Shown one piece after another: positions 25,723 through 34,008 of a stretch of DNA of 55,519 bases; position 1 is the stretch's first letter; the number at the start of each line of letters is the position of its first letter. Under the pieces are notes generated by a model. That model was not told where the DNA came from and made no database searches. It was given only the letters and a program-made list of their open reading frames with translations. The position numbers were made by a program, and so were the translations under genes. Source of the DNA: Sedimenticola thiotaurini (GTDB lineage: Bacteria > Pseudomonadota > Gammaproteobacteria > Chromatiales > Chromatiaceae); assembly GCA_007713595.1 (NCBI GenBank), contig VMRY01000018.1:1-55519 (forward strand). The letters run 5' to 3'.

Positions 25723-26120
25723 GGTTTACGCACACCCTTTATGATCATATCGGAAAAGCTGACGACGCCGAGTATCTTGCCGTTGCTGATAACCGGTGCG
25801 CGGGAGAGATGGAGGCGATCAAACAGTCGTGCGCAATAACGTATGTCCATGTCGGGCTCTACGGATATCACTGGTTTTGTCATCACCTCATAGATGTTCA
25901 CTCTTCCCGGTGGGCGGTCCTTTGCCAGAACCTTTCGGGCAATGTCGGAAAACATAACGATACCGTAGGCGTCGTTATCATCCCGCTTGTCCACGATCAG
26001 GGTCTTGGTTTCAACGTGATCCATTTTCTGCAATGCGGCTTCGACGGTATCCATGCCATCCACAGTGTCCACGTCCGGCTTCATTACATCTCGAACGCGG
26101 ATGATCTCTTGCTTGGTCAC
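25719..26120 (-). CDS. CBS-domain protein
   Basis: A 133-residue soluble protein made of two CBS motifs (about 12-65 and 75-131): VRDVMKPDVDTVDGMDTVEAAL, then YEVMTKPVISVEPDMDIRYCARLFD with LSRAPVISNGKILGVVSFSDMI. Such pairs (a Bateman module) bind adenine nucleotides and relay energy state. It has no other domain, so it must act on a partner. It overlaps the PII-like gene by 4 bp and ampD by 4 bp. The context suggests it senses nucleotides for the DUF1538 membrane proteins; that is inference. Confidence 0.85.
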   Translation of the reverse strand: MTKQEIIRVRDVMKPDVDTVDGMDTVEAALQKMDHVETKTLIVDKRDDNDAYGIVMFSDIARKVLAKDRPPGRVNIYEVMTKPVISVEPDMDIRYCARLFDRLHLSRAPVISNGKILGVVSFSDMIIKGVRKP

Positions 26121-26467
26121 AGTTCGCCCTCCACAACACTGGTGAGTTGTCTTATCTGGTGGCTGACGCCTACCGCATCCTCCACGTCGATCTGAAATGC
26201 GATTCCTGTTCCCGGCTTATCGTCAAACTCACCTACCTCGGCAATTGTCTCAAGAATGGTGCGGCTCAAATGCTCCTCTACCAGAAACAGGATCATGTCA
26301 CGCTGTACTTCCAGACTGAGGCCGAAGAATGTCTTGCTCTTTTCTATGCCTTCACCTCGCGCCTGGTTGATGACGGTTGAGCCCGTGGCGCCGGCATTTC
26401 TGGCGGCATCTACCACGGTATTGGTTTTGCTGTCTTCAATGAGAGCAATGATCAATTTGAAATGCAT
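26117..26467 (-). CDS. PII-like (GlnB-family) signalling protein
   Basis: A 116-residue protein with the ferredoxin-like PII fold: KLIIALIEDSKTNTVVDAARNAGATGSTVINQARG at the start and PGTGIAFQIDVEDAVGVSHQ at the end, corresponding to the GlnB termini. The T-loop region (about residues 38-60, EGIEKSKTFFGLSLEVQRD) lacks the uridylylated tyrosine and other signature residues of GlnB/GlnK. It is thus a PII-like paralogue with its own ligand, not the nitrogen-control PII. It overlaps the DUF1538 gene by 16 bp and the CBS gene by 4 bp. By analogy with SbtB-SbtA it may gate the neighbouring membrane proteins; that is inference. Confidence 0.8.
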   Translation of the reverse strand: MHFKLIIALIEDSKTNTVVDAARNAGATGSTVINQARGEGIEKSKTFFGLSLEVQRDMILFLVEEHLSRTILETIAEVGEFDDKPGTGIAFQIDVEDAVGVSHQIRQLTSVVEGEL

Positions 26468-27261
26468 TTTTTATCCCTCATTTGGGTCGTTTTGGCTCTT
26501 CGGGCAAGCCGTTCGCTGAGCTGGGCATAGCCCATTACGCTCATGATTGGAAATAGGCTGGCAAAGGCTATGAGGCCAAAGCCATCCAGCATTGGATTTC
26601 TGCCAGGTATGGTGCTGGAGAGCCCCAGTCCCAGCGCAGCCACCAGCGGAACGGTGACGGTTGATGTAGTCACCCCGCCCGAGTCGTAGGCCAGTGCAAT
26701 TATGGCTTTTGGGCAGAAGACGGTCTGTATGAGCACAACAACATAGCCAGTGATTATGTAATAGTGAAGAGGGGTGCCGGTAACGATGCGATAGGCACCC
26801 AGTGAAATGCCAATGGCTACCCCGATGGCAACAGCGATGCGCAGACCCCAGGTGCCGACAGTGCCGCCAGAGACCTGGTTTGCCTTAATGGCCACAGCGA
26901 TCAGTGAGGGCTCTGCTATGGTGGTGGAGAGCCCGATGGCGAAGGCGAACAGATAGACCCATAGGTAGTTGGTCCAGTGGCTCTCAAAGTCTCCGGCAGT
27001 CCCGCTGATGCCGAGGAATTCTGGAGCGGTAAGTTGTTCCGCCATCAATTTGCCGAGGGGAAAGAGTGCCTGTTCGAGTCCTTCAAGGAAAAACGCCAGC
27101 CCGAGCAGAACCAAAACAAAGCCCGTCAGAACCTGACGGAGGTTGCGAATGTTTTTGCGCAGTACAAACAGCTGAAATCCAAACAGAATGGCGGCGATGG
27201 GCAAGACGTCCGTGATGGTCGCCAGCAGGGTGTCGAGGAAATCCATCAGCCAGGCCATCAT
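26452..27261 (-). CDS. DUF1538 membrane protein, second subunit
   Basis: A 269-residue polytopic membrane protein of the DUF1538 family, with about seven hydrophobic segments. Two conserved loops are shared with the gene before it: FAIGLSTTIAEPSLIAVA and YDSGGVTTSTVTVPLVAALG, then GRNPMLDGFGLIAFASLFP. Conserved Gly/Ser/Thr-rich re-entrant-like loops of this kind suggest a transporter or channel, but no substrate is known to me. Its C-terminus overlaps the PII-like gene and its start overlaps the paralogue by 4 bp. Confidence 0.85.
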   Translation of the reverse strand: MMAWLMDFLDTLLATITDVLPIAAILFGFQLFVLRKNIRNLRQVLTGFVLVLLGLAFFLEGLEQALFPLGKLMAEQLTAPEFLGISGTAGDFESHWTNYLWVYLFAFAIGLSTTIAEPSLIAVAIKANQVSGGTVGTWGLRIAVAIGVAIGISLGAYRIVTGTPLHYYIITGYVVVLIQTVFCPKAIIALAYDSGGVTTSTVTVPLVAALGLGLSSTIPGRNPMLDGFGLIAFASLFPIMSVMGYAQLSERLARRAKTTQMRDKKCISN

Positions 27262-28004
27262 AGTAGCATCCCGTAAGCCATCACAAAGATCATGGGGGTG
27301 AGAGAGGCGAATGCAATCAGTCCAAATCCGTCAGTCATAGGGTTTCGGCCGCGAATACTGCTGGCAAGACCTACGCCGAGGGCGGTTACAAGTGGCACGG
27401 TGATGGTGGATGTGGTGACCCCGCCTGAGTCGTACGCAATGCCGATAATCTCAGGCGGGGCGAAGCCGGTCATAATTACCACCCCGGCATAACCGCCCAT
27501 AATAAGATACTGTATAGGCCACCCTTTGATAATACGGATCACGCCGATCACAATGGCTAAACCAACAGAGATCGCCACTGTGAAGCGCAGGCCATCGGAA
27601 TATGCCTGCATCTCTTCTACACTCTCTTTGATCATGCCGCCTGTGGCCGCAACGCGGGCGGCCTCATCAGAGATCGCGATCAGTGCGGGTTCGGCAATGG
27701 TGGTGCCGAATCCAAGGGCGAAGGCGAACAGCACCAGCCAGAGCACGCTACCTTTGGAGGCAAAGTCGTGGGCCATGGATTCGCCAATAGGGAACAGACC
27801 CATCTTCAGCCCCTGGATAAACAGCGTCAGACCAATGACCACCTGGAGTGTCCCGAACAGCAGTCCGCCCAGGTCGGGTATAGGTTGTCTGAAAACAAGC
27901 AGCTGAAAACAGGCAATAACGACTACAATAGGAGCAAGATCCCTAATGCTCTCCATGAGTGCTTTGCTGAAGTGCTGGATAAGTTTATTCACCGGGCTAA
28001 CCAT
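27258..28004 (-). CDS. DUF1538 membrane protein, first subunit
   Basis: A 248-residue paralogue of the next gene, with FALGFGTTIAEPALIAIS, AYDSGGVTTSTITVPLVTALG and GRNPMTDGFGLIAFASLTP. Clear similarity in equivalent places shows a tandem duplication. The two products probably form a heteromeric membrane complex. It is the first gene of the operon. The ATG at 28004 has a poor SD; Met-17 is an alternative start that would still keep the first membrane segment. Confidence 0.85.
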   Translation of the reverse strand: MVSPVNKLIQHFSKALMESIRDLAPIVVVIACFQLLVFRQPIPDLGGLLFGTLQVVIGLTLFIQGLKMGLFPIGESMAHDFASKGSVLWLVLFAFALGFGTTIAEPALIAISDEAARVAATGGMIKESVEEMQAYSDGLRFTVAISVGLAIVIGVIRIIKGWPIQYLIMGGYAGVVIMTGFAPPEIIGIAYDSGGVTTSTITVPLVTALGVGLASSIRGRNPMTDGFGLIAFASLTPMIFVMAYGMLL

Positions 28005-28114
28005 ACACGACGAGTAATTACCTGTTAACCAAATAAGTAACTTCCTTCACTGTTTTTCTCGGAAGGGCTGTTTTGATTAAAATGAGTACGGTAACCTGAT
28101 GATGTGGGAGCTGG

Positions 28115-28132
28115 GTCACGTTTTTCCGTGAC
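28115..28132. repeat. Small inverted repeat in a divergent promoter region
   Basis: GTCACG and CGTGAC (28115-28120 and 28127-28132) are separated by 6 bp, between the divergent DUF1538 operon and the DUF1631 gene. There is no T-run beyond the loop. It could be an operator. Confidence 0.3.
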
Positions 28133-28150
28133 AGTATTTTGACTATTTGC

Positions 28151-28178
28151 TAAATGTGACGCCTCTCACGGCCGATAC
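28151..28178 (+). promoter_or_regulatory. Candidate sigma-28 (FliA) promoter of the DUF1631 gene
   Basis: TAAATGTG (28151-28158), 12 bp, then GCCGATAC (28171-28178). The FliA consensus is TAAAGTTT-N11-GCCGATAA: the -10 differs at one base and the spacer is one base long. The start would be near 28185, about 88 nt ahead of the gene. Confidence 0.4.
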
Positions 28179-28272
28179 AGGTTTGGGAGTCCAGACTTCA
28201 GAGTGTAAAGACCCCTATAGGCGGTTCTCTCTTTAAGCTTGGTTGTGAATAGGTAATGATTGGAATCCAATT

Positions 28273-30531
28273 ATGAAGGCCGGAAATATAATTTCATTTG
28301 ATGGTAAGCGCTCAGGCGAGCAGGCCGTGAGACTCAGAGAAGGGTATCAGGGTACCATTAATGCCTGCCGGCAGTTGTTGGTAAAGGCGCTGCCCCAGCG
28401 AACGGATGCCTTGTTTGAGCGGTTAGATGATGTGCTTTATGCGCTGGCGGACAAGGCTGAGACTAATCAGCAACAAACCACCTATTTTGAATCGATGAGA
28501 AGTTTGCGGCGCGATCGGGAGCAGGTCGAAAGCGCATTCAATAAGTGTGTCCTGGGTCGGTTTGATCGTTTCTGGACTCATGGTCCGGGCTCTGTCCCTA
28601 ATGATGCGCCGAATGCGACATTCTCAAGTGACGAGCTGGGTTTGGTTGAGAGTGATGACCTGGAGGAGGGCTTGGCTATCTCCGGTATGGTCTCGAAGGG
28701 TAATAACAGTTATTACCGCGATCTTTATGCCTTGGATCAACGGTTCAGTTATCTGCTGAATGGTGTTCGGATTGAGGAGGATAACAATCCCCTCTCACCC
28801 GCTTCTCTCAGCGCGGCTTTTAAGCAGTCAGTGACAACGCTTTCGGTGACGCTTGCTGTTAAGTTAGTGATTTATAAGCAGTTTGAGAAAGAGGTAATTG
28901 GGCATCTGGGGCAGATATATGACCAGATGAATTCGACGCTGGCGAAGGCCGGTATCCAGCCGGAGATTAAACCCACAATGCGGCGCAGTGCCGTGCAGGG
29001 CCAGGGTGCCTCTTCCTATGCTTCTGGCGCTACCGATGGTGGCTACTACAGTGATGAGGCGCAATCGGCGATCCAGGCTGAGGTGTTTTCCACTTTACAG
29101 CAGTTGCTGATGCAGCACCGCCCTGCCGGGCCGGCTCCCTCTGCATCGGTTCAGTATGTTGATAGCATGGATCTTCTCTCCGCGCTGTCGGTGCTCCAGC
29201 ATCAGCAGGGTGTGTCGGCGCCCGCTGATGGCCATGTTTTGGATGCGGGGACAGTAAGAACAGTCCTGTTGAGATCTCCCCAGATTGGACAGGGTTCAGG
29301 TAGTAATAAAGCGATTGATCGTTCTGATGAAGATACCATCGATGTTATCTCGATGCTGTTTGAGTTCATCCTCGATGACCCTGGTCTCTCGGATGCCATG
29401 CGCGCCTTGCTGGCGCGGTTACAGATCCCGATGCTTAAAGTGGCGATTCTGGATAAGACCTTCTTTAGCCGAAAGGAGCATCCCGCCAGGCGTCTGCTGA
29501 ACAGTATGGCTCAGGCGGCGATTGGTTGGACGGAGCAGTCAGGGCGCAGTGGTGATGGGCTGTATGCCCATATTGATGCGATTGTCGGTCGAATCCTTAC
29601 GGAGTTCGATGACAACCTGGGGCTGTTCGAGGAGTTAAACGAGCAGTTTGCTGCATTCCTGGAGCGGGAGCAGCGCGGTGCGCACGTAGCAGAAGAGCGT
29701 GCGGCGCAGGTTACTCAGGGTAAGGAGGCCTTGGTCGAAGCGAAGCGGCATGTGGCGGAAGAGATTGGTCGTTGCCTGTCAGGATATGAGTCCGTTCCGG
29801 ATGTAGTGCAGAATCTGGTACGGGATGGCTGGAATGATGTCTTGCTGCTGATCTACCTGCGCAAAGGGCAGGAGAGTGATGAGTGGTCTGAGGCGGTTCA
29901 GTTGATGGATCGTTTGGTTTGGAGCGTGATGCCCAAACCTACACAGAGTGAGCGGCAGGAGTTATTGCGCTCTATTCCTGAGTTGCTGAAAGGGTTGCGC
30001 ACAGGCTTGGGTGAGATCTCCTATAACCAGCACAAGATGACGCGTGCGTTCAAGAGCTTACAGGCGAGGCATCTGGCCTGTCTGCGCGGTGGGAGGTTGG
30101 TTGAGCGTGTTGATGCAGATGCGCCAACGGGGTCGCCACAACATGCAGAAAATGTCATGGAAGAGATTGTGCTTGAAACGCCGGGTGCTGCAAGCCAAAT
30201 CTCCGAGCAGGAGCCAGATGATTTTGACCGCCAGGCGGCGGAGCTGAAGGTGGGTACCTGGTTGGAATTGACGGAAGAAGAGGGTGCGGTGGTTCGTGCC
30301 AAGCTCTCGTGGCGCAGTACTGTCAGTGGTAGCTGTCTGTTTGTTAATCGCAAGGGTATGAAAGTCGCGGATGTGACTCAGCAGGGGCTGGGTGTCTGGC
30401 TGCGCAGTGGCAAGGCCGTGGTGCTGCCAGAAGTGGATATGCCGTTAATGGATCGGGCGCTGACCTCTATGGTGAGTGCGCTGAGTAAAGCGACGTCGAG
30501 GCAAGATGGCGTTGAGGATAAAGATAAGTAA
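28273..30531 (+). CDS. DUF1631 protein
   Basis: A 752-residue cytosolic, largely helical protein of the DUF1631 family, widespread in beta- and gammaproteobacteria and not characterised to my knowledge. The family start RLREGYQGTINACRQLLVKALPQ and middle block RLQIPMLKVAILDKTFFSRKEHPARRLLN are present. The last ~100 residues (TWLELTEEEGAVVRAKLSWRS, then CLFVNRKGMKV) look like a PilZ-type beta barrel, although the RxxxR c-di-GMP motif is not evident. A sigma-28-like promoter upstream would tie it to motility. It is followed by a terminator and then FKBP-nadC. Confidence 0.85.
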   Translation: MKAGNIISFDGKRSGEQAVRLREGYQGTINACRQLLVKALPQRTDALFERLDDVLYALADKAETNQQQTTYFESMRSLRRDREQVESAFNKCVLGRFDRFWTHGPGSVPNDAPNATFSSDELGLVESDDLEEGLAISGMVSKGNNSYYRDLYALDQRFSYLLNGVRIEEDNNPLSPASLSAAFKQSVTTLSVTLAVKLVIYKQFEKEVIGHLGQIYDQMNSTLAKAGIQPEIKPTMRRSAVQGQGASSYASGATDGGYYSDEAQSAIQAEVFSTLQQLLMQHRPAGPAPSASVQYVDSMDLLSALSVLQHQQGVSAPADGHVLDAGTVRTVLLRSPQIGQGSGSNKAIDRSDEDTIDVISMLFEFILDDPGLSDAMRALLARLQIPMLKVAILDKTFFSRKEHPARRLLNSMAQAAIGWTEQSGRSGDGLYAHIDAIVGRILTEFDDNLGLFEELNEQFAAFLEREQRGAHVAEERAAQVTQGKEALVEAKRHVAEEIGRCLSGYESVPDVVQNLVRDGWNDVLLLIYLRKGQESDEWSEAVQLMDRLVWSVMPKPTQSERQELLRSIPELLKGLRTGLGEISYNQHKMTRAFKSLQARHLACLRGGRLVERVDADAPTGSPQHAENVMEEIVLETPGAASQISEQEPDDFDRQAAELKVGTWLELTEEEGAVVRAKLSWRSTVSGSCLFVNRKGMKVADVTQQGLGVWLRSGKAVVLPEVDMPLMDRALTSMVSALSKATSRQDGVEDKDK

Positions 30532-30562
30532 GCTGTTTTGAGTGAATACTGTGCCGTTAAAG

Positions 30563-30588
30563 CCCCCGCTTGTCGGGGGTCTTTTTTT
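30563..30588 (+). terminator. Rho-independent terminator after the DUF1631 gene
   Basis: CCCCCG (30563-30568) and CGGGGG (30574-30579) with loop CTTGT, followed by TCTTTTTTT, 31 bp past the stop codon. Confidence 0.9.
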
Positions 30589-30749
30589 GCGTTCGTGCTC
30601 GTTTTTGCCTCTGTCTGGTGATGCCTGCCGGCATCGGTATACAATACCCCCTTTGTTGAAATGCTTGCGCCTGCTGCGTGAGTTTTCTTTTATCTGGCGC
30701 GCTTTTTTGTATGGGAAATGCCCGCTGGTGGTTTTCAGGAAACAGTCAA

Positions 30750-31094
30750 ATGACAGAAAAGATGACAGATTCAGGCCTCAAGTATGATGATCTTGTTGAA
30801 GGTGATGGTGCCGTTGCGGCGGCTGGACAACGGGTGGTGGTCCACTATACCGGCTGGCTGACAGATGGGAGCAAGTTTGATTCCAGCCTGGATCGGAATG
30901 ATCCGTTTGCCTTTGCGCTGGGTAAAGGGCAGGTGATTCGTGGCTGGGATGAAGGTGTGCAGGGCATGAAAATTGGTGGAAAGCGCAAGCTCACTATCCC
31001 GCCACAACTGGGTTATGGTGCTCATGGAGCGGGCGGCGTGATACCCCCAAACGCCACTCTGGTGTTTGAAGTTGAATTGCTGGAGATTCACTGA
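30750..31094 (+). CDS. FKBP-type peptidyl-prolyl isomerase (cytosolic)
   Basis: A 114-residue single FKBP domain that speeds proline cis-trans isomerisation. Family residues include [50 protein letters not shown] and [16 protein letters not shown]. It has no signal peptide. The open frame reaches 30678, but AGGA at 30737-30740 places the start at ATG 30750. Its stop is one base ahead of the TTG start of nadC, suggesting coupling. Confidence 0.93.
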   Translation: MTEKMTDSGLKYDDLVEGDGAVAAAGQRVVVHYTGWLTDGSKFDSSLDRNDPFAFALGKGQVIRGWDEGVQGMKIGGKRKLTIPPQLGYGAHGAGGVIPPNATLVFEVELLEIH

Positions 31095-31095
31095 T

Positions 31096-31935
31096 TTGAT
31101 CTCATTGGATGCCATTGATATCCCGTCACAGGTCAGGATTGCGCTGGAGGAGGATCTGGGTTCCGGGGATCGTACGGCGGCACTGATTCCGGTGGATGCA
31201 AACTCTCGAGTCAAGGTGATCACCCGTGAGGATGCGGTAATTTGCGGTGTGGCATGGTTTGAAGAGGTGTTCAGGCAGCTTGATGAAGGGATCGTGATTG
31301 ATTGGTGTTGTCGTGATGGTGATCGCGTCACGGCGGATAGCCTGGTGTGCGAGCTGCGGGGAAATACGCGGGCTCTACTGAGTGGTGAGCGCAGTGCGCT
31401 CAATTATCTTCAGGTGTTGTCGGGTACGGCGACTCTGGCGGCGCGCTATGCCGATGCCGTGTCGGGTACCGGGGTAAGGATTCTGGATACGCGCAAAACC
31501 TTGCCGGGTTTACGCCTGCAACAGAAATATGCGGTGACCTGTGGCGGTTGCCATAATCACCGGATTGGCCTGTTTGATGCGATTTTGATTAAAGAGAACC
31601 ACATCAAGGCGGCTGGGTCGGTGGCGGCGGCGGTGATAAAAGCATTGGCTATGGCGCCGGATATCGAAGTTGAAGTTGAGGTTGAGTCGCTGGTCGAACT
31701 GGAGGAGGCGCTTTCAGCTGGCGCCAAGCGTGTTTTATTGGATAACTTTTCACTCGACCAGCTCCGTGAGGCAGTGAATCGGGTGAATGGTGCGGCACGT
31801 CTTGAGGCATCGGGCGGGGTTAACCTGCAGACTATTCGTGCGATTGCTGAGACTGGGGTAGATGATATTTCGGTTGGCGCGTTAACGAAGGATGTGGTGG
31901 CGCTTGATCTGTCGATGCAGTTTATTGACGAGTAA
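31096..31935 (+). CDS. nadC: Nicotinate-nucleotide pyrophosphorylase (quinolinate phosphoribosyltransferase)
   Basis: A 279-residue enzyme making nicotinate mononucleotide from quinolinate and PRPP in NAD synthesis. Key blocks are [84 protein letters not shown] and LEASGGVN. An open frame extends upstream to 31066 but overlaps the FKBP gene. TTG 31096 gives the normal family length, with GGAG about ten bases ahead. The closeness of nadC and ampD in the region recalls the wider gammaproteobacterial ampD-nadC neighbourhood. Confidence 0.95.
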   Translation: MISLDAIDIPSQVRIALEEDLGSGDRTAALIPVDANSRVKVITREDAVICGVAWFEEVFRQLDEGIVIDWCCRDGDRVTADSLVCELRGNTRALLSGERSALNYLQVLSGTATLAARYADAVSGTGVRILDTRKTLPGLRLQQKYAVTCGGCHNHRIGLFDAILIKENHIKAAGSVAAAVIKALAMAPDIEVEVEVESLVELEEALSAGAKRVLLDNFSLDQLREAVNRVNGAARLEASGGVNLQTIRAIAETGVDDISVGALTKDVVALDLSMQFIDE

Positions 31936-31938
31936 GGC

Positions 31939-32181
31939 TCATGCCTTGACGTCCAGTAGGGAACCAACCAATGTGTCGGCTGTCTTGAATGCCTTAACGG
32001 AGGCGCTTGTCTGAAGGCTACTTTGGTGGAGCTCCACAAGCGCCCGTACAGCATCTTTGGTTGGTAACTGGCCGTTGTTCAGCTGGTTGGCGCTGGCGAT
32101 ATCAGTTGCGTTTCTGCGCAGCTGGCGCATGCCGCGCTGAATGCCCTGAAGTGCGTTGCCGGATATGGAGTTTATTGCCAT
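31939..32181 (-). CDS. Mini flagellar axial (rod/hook)-like protein
   Basis: An 80-residue protein that resembles the two ends of a flagellar rod or hook protein joined together. The N-terminus, SISGNALQGIQRGMRQLRRNATDIASAN, follows the axial pattern in which a Leu/Asn-rich helix ends in IAN. The C-terminus, ALVELHQSSLQTSASVKAFKTADTLVGSLLDVK, follows the FlgC/FlgG C-terminal pattern. No central domain is present. It is a stand-alone gene converging on nadC, with no flagellar genes nearby. It might be an exported capping or regulatory subunit, or a decaying remnant; the intact helices argue for function. Confidence 0.7.
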   Translation of the reverse strand: MAINSISGNALQGIQRGMRQLRRNATDIASANQLNNGQLPTKDAVRALVELHQSSLQTSASVKAFKTADTLVGSLLDVKA

Positions 32182-32373
32182 TGGTTTGCTCTGTTTATAG
32201 AAACCCTGCCTTTAGCATAGTAGGAAACATCAGGTTGGCTAGGGTTATTTTGTCAAAAATGTGACTTTTTTCCAAAACATGACACTTTTTATCGATTAAA
32301 CCATATTTGAACTTGTTTATTTACCCATGATTGGTCTCTTTGGGCCTCAATCAATCACACAAAAGGAAATTAA

Positions 32374-33084
32374 ATGTCTGTCTCAATTAAACACCTTATT
32401 CCCGCAGTATCATTGGTCGCCGCCGCCTTTTCTGTGAGTGCGGCAGAGCTGGGTACTCTGGAACAGCGATTCAGCTACGCCTTGGGGCAGCAGTTCGCCC
32501 AGCAGCTGAAGCAGCAGGGAGTTACTGTTGAAGGGGCAGCCTTTGGTGCAGCCGTAGATGATGTGCTAAAGGGGAACCCCTCGCAGATGACGTCCGAGCA
32601 GATGGGTGAGGCCTTCCGGATGAAGAAAGAGGTGATGGCCAAGGAGAAAGCCGAGGCGGCTCTGGCGGCCAAGAAGGCCGGCGAGCTGTATCTTGAGCAG
32701 AACAGTAAAAAAGAGGGTGTCGTTGTTCTACCCAGTGGCTTGCAGTATCAGGTGATTCAACCGGGTGAGGGCGATACCCCTCCTGCAGATGCCGAAGTGA
32801 CAGTTCATTATCGCGGCACCTTGATCTCCGGGGAGGAGTTTGATAGCTCTTATGCCCGTAATGAGCCGGCCAGTTTCTCCCTGAAGGGGGTGATCCCGGG
32901 CTTTAGTGAAGGGCTCAGCCTGATGAACACGGGAGCAAAATGGAAGCTCTTTATTCCATCAAATCTTGGTTATGGAGAGGTGGGTGCGCCAGGTGCGATT
33001 GGACCAAATGAGGCGCTGATCTTTGAGGTCCAGCTGATATCCATCCAGCCAGCCAAGACCCTAGAAGAGAAAAAGGCCGAGTAA
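32374..33084 (+). CDS. Periplasmic FKBP-type peptidyl-prolyl isomerase (FkpA/Mip-like)
   Basis: A 236-residue protein with a signal peptide (1-~24, cleavage near VSAA|ELG). An N-terminal dimerisation domain of helices follows (~30-115, FSYALGQQFAQQLKQQGV and the long lysine/alanine-rich helix), then a C-terminal FKBP domain (~130-228: EVTVHYRGTLISGEEFDSS, GVIPGFSEGLSLMNTGAKWKLFIPSNLGYG). It acts as a folding helper in the periplasm. AAAGGAAATTAA provides the SD. Distinct from the cytosolic FKBP 1.3 kb upstream. Confidence 0.93.
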   Translation: MSVSIKHLIPAVSLVAAAFSVSAAELGTLEQRFSYALGQQFAQQLKQQGVTVEGAAFGAAVDDVLKGNPSQMTSEQMGEAFRMKKEVMAKEKAEAALAAKKAGELYLEQNSKKEGVVVLPSGLQYQVIQPGEGDTPPADAEVTVHYRGTLISGEEFDSSYARNEPASFSLKGVIPGFSEGLSLMNTGAKWKLFIPSNLGYGEVGAPGAIGPNEALIFEVQLISIQPAKTLEEKKAE

Positions 33085-33093
33085 TCCCGGTTC

Positions 33094-33123
33094 ACCCTCG
33101 TCTCATTGCTTTGGGGCGAGGGT
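33094..33123. terminator. Possible convergent terminator
   Basis: ACCCTCG (33094-33100) pairs with CGAGGGT (33117-33123), extendable through G-U pairs. It lies between the convergent FKBP and radical SAM genes and overlaps the stop codon of the latter. There is no good T-run. Confidence 0.4.
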
Positions 33124-34001
33124 TATAGCCTGCGGAGATAGCGGGGCCTCAGATGGTTGTCGTTTCCTAATGCCTGATCGATCTGTGCAATCAGCCGCTC
33201 CCGGTCTTTAGGTAGATTACCCGCCAGTGCCAGCGCGTTGGAGGCGTGATTCGAGCGGAAGATGACCGGCTTCGGTGGATTGATACCCCCTACCAACTTC
33301 CGCTGTTCCTGCAGAATAGCTGTGTCATCCTGCATCTCAAAAGGTTCTGCAAATTTGCGCAGAAACTCGATCTCTTCATTCGGTTGCAGAAACAGCTGTA
33401 GTGTAGAGAGGTAGGTTATTGGTGCACTGTTAAGCAGTTCGATAGTTCCGTTTATGTGTTCTTTTGAGCGGGTCTTGCCTCCCAGTCCAAGAATCACCGT
33501 GGCAGATACCTTGAGTTCTGCCTGGTGTGCCTTTTCCAGCGCCGCGCGAATACTGCGTGGACTGGCCCCTTTGGTTATCTTTTTCAGGATAGTGCTTGAG
33601 CCTGACTCGATGCCTACGTACAAGAGGTTCAGCTTATGCTCACGCAGGCGGGCTAGCTCCGCTGCTGTTTTTCGCAAAATGTCACTTGGATTGGCGTAAC
33701 AGGCGATACGCGTCAGCTTGGGAAAGGCCGCTGCCAACCGCTCTGCGATCTTGATCAGGTGCTCGGTAGGCAGCGTCAGTGCATCACCATCTGCCAGGAA
33801 CACCCGTTGTGCCTCAGGCCATGCCCTTGCCGCCTGGGTGATTTCATCAAACACAATATTCAACGGGCGTGCCTCAAACTGTTTCTGTTTATACATTGAA
33901 CAGAAAGAACACTGGTTGAAATGGCAGCCCAATGTGGCCTGGATAATCAGGTTGTTACCCTCGCTGGGTGGGCGGTAGAGCGGCATGTCATAGTGGATCA
34001 C
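33123..34001 (-). CDS. Radical SAM protein
   Basis: A 292-residue radical S-adenosylmethionine enzyme. The [4Fe-4S] cysteines are C26, C31 and C34 in TLGCHFNQCSFCSMY, that is CX4CX2C, one residue wider than the classic CX3CX2C. Later blocks are FLADGDALTL, LLYVGIESGSSTILKKITKG and VSATVILGLGGKTRS, as in Elp3-type radical SAM folds. No auxiliary cluster or B12 domain is obvious. The open frame runs back to 34235, but that part overlaps the EgtB-like gene. GTG 34001 gives the usual family start (HYDMPLYRPPSEG) 7 bp after that gene's stop. Substrate unknown; the neighbours suggest it modifies a protein or peptide, which is inference. Confidence 0.87.
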   Translation of the reverse strand: MIHYDMPLYRPPSEGNNLIIQATLGCHFNQCSFCSMYKQKQFEARPLNIVFDEITQAARAWPEAQRVFLADGDALTLPTEHLIKIAERLAAAFPKLTRIACYANPSDILRKTAAELARLREHKLNLLYVGIESGSSTILKKITKGASPRSIRAALEKAHQAELKVSATVILGLGGKTRSKEHINGTIELLNSAPITYLSTLQLFLQPNEEIEFLRKFAEPFEMQDDTAILQEQRKLVGGINPPKPVIFRSNHASNALALAGNLPKDRERLIAQIDQALGNDNHLRPRYLRRL

Positions 34002-34008
34002 GTTTCTC

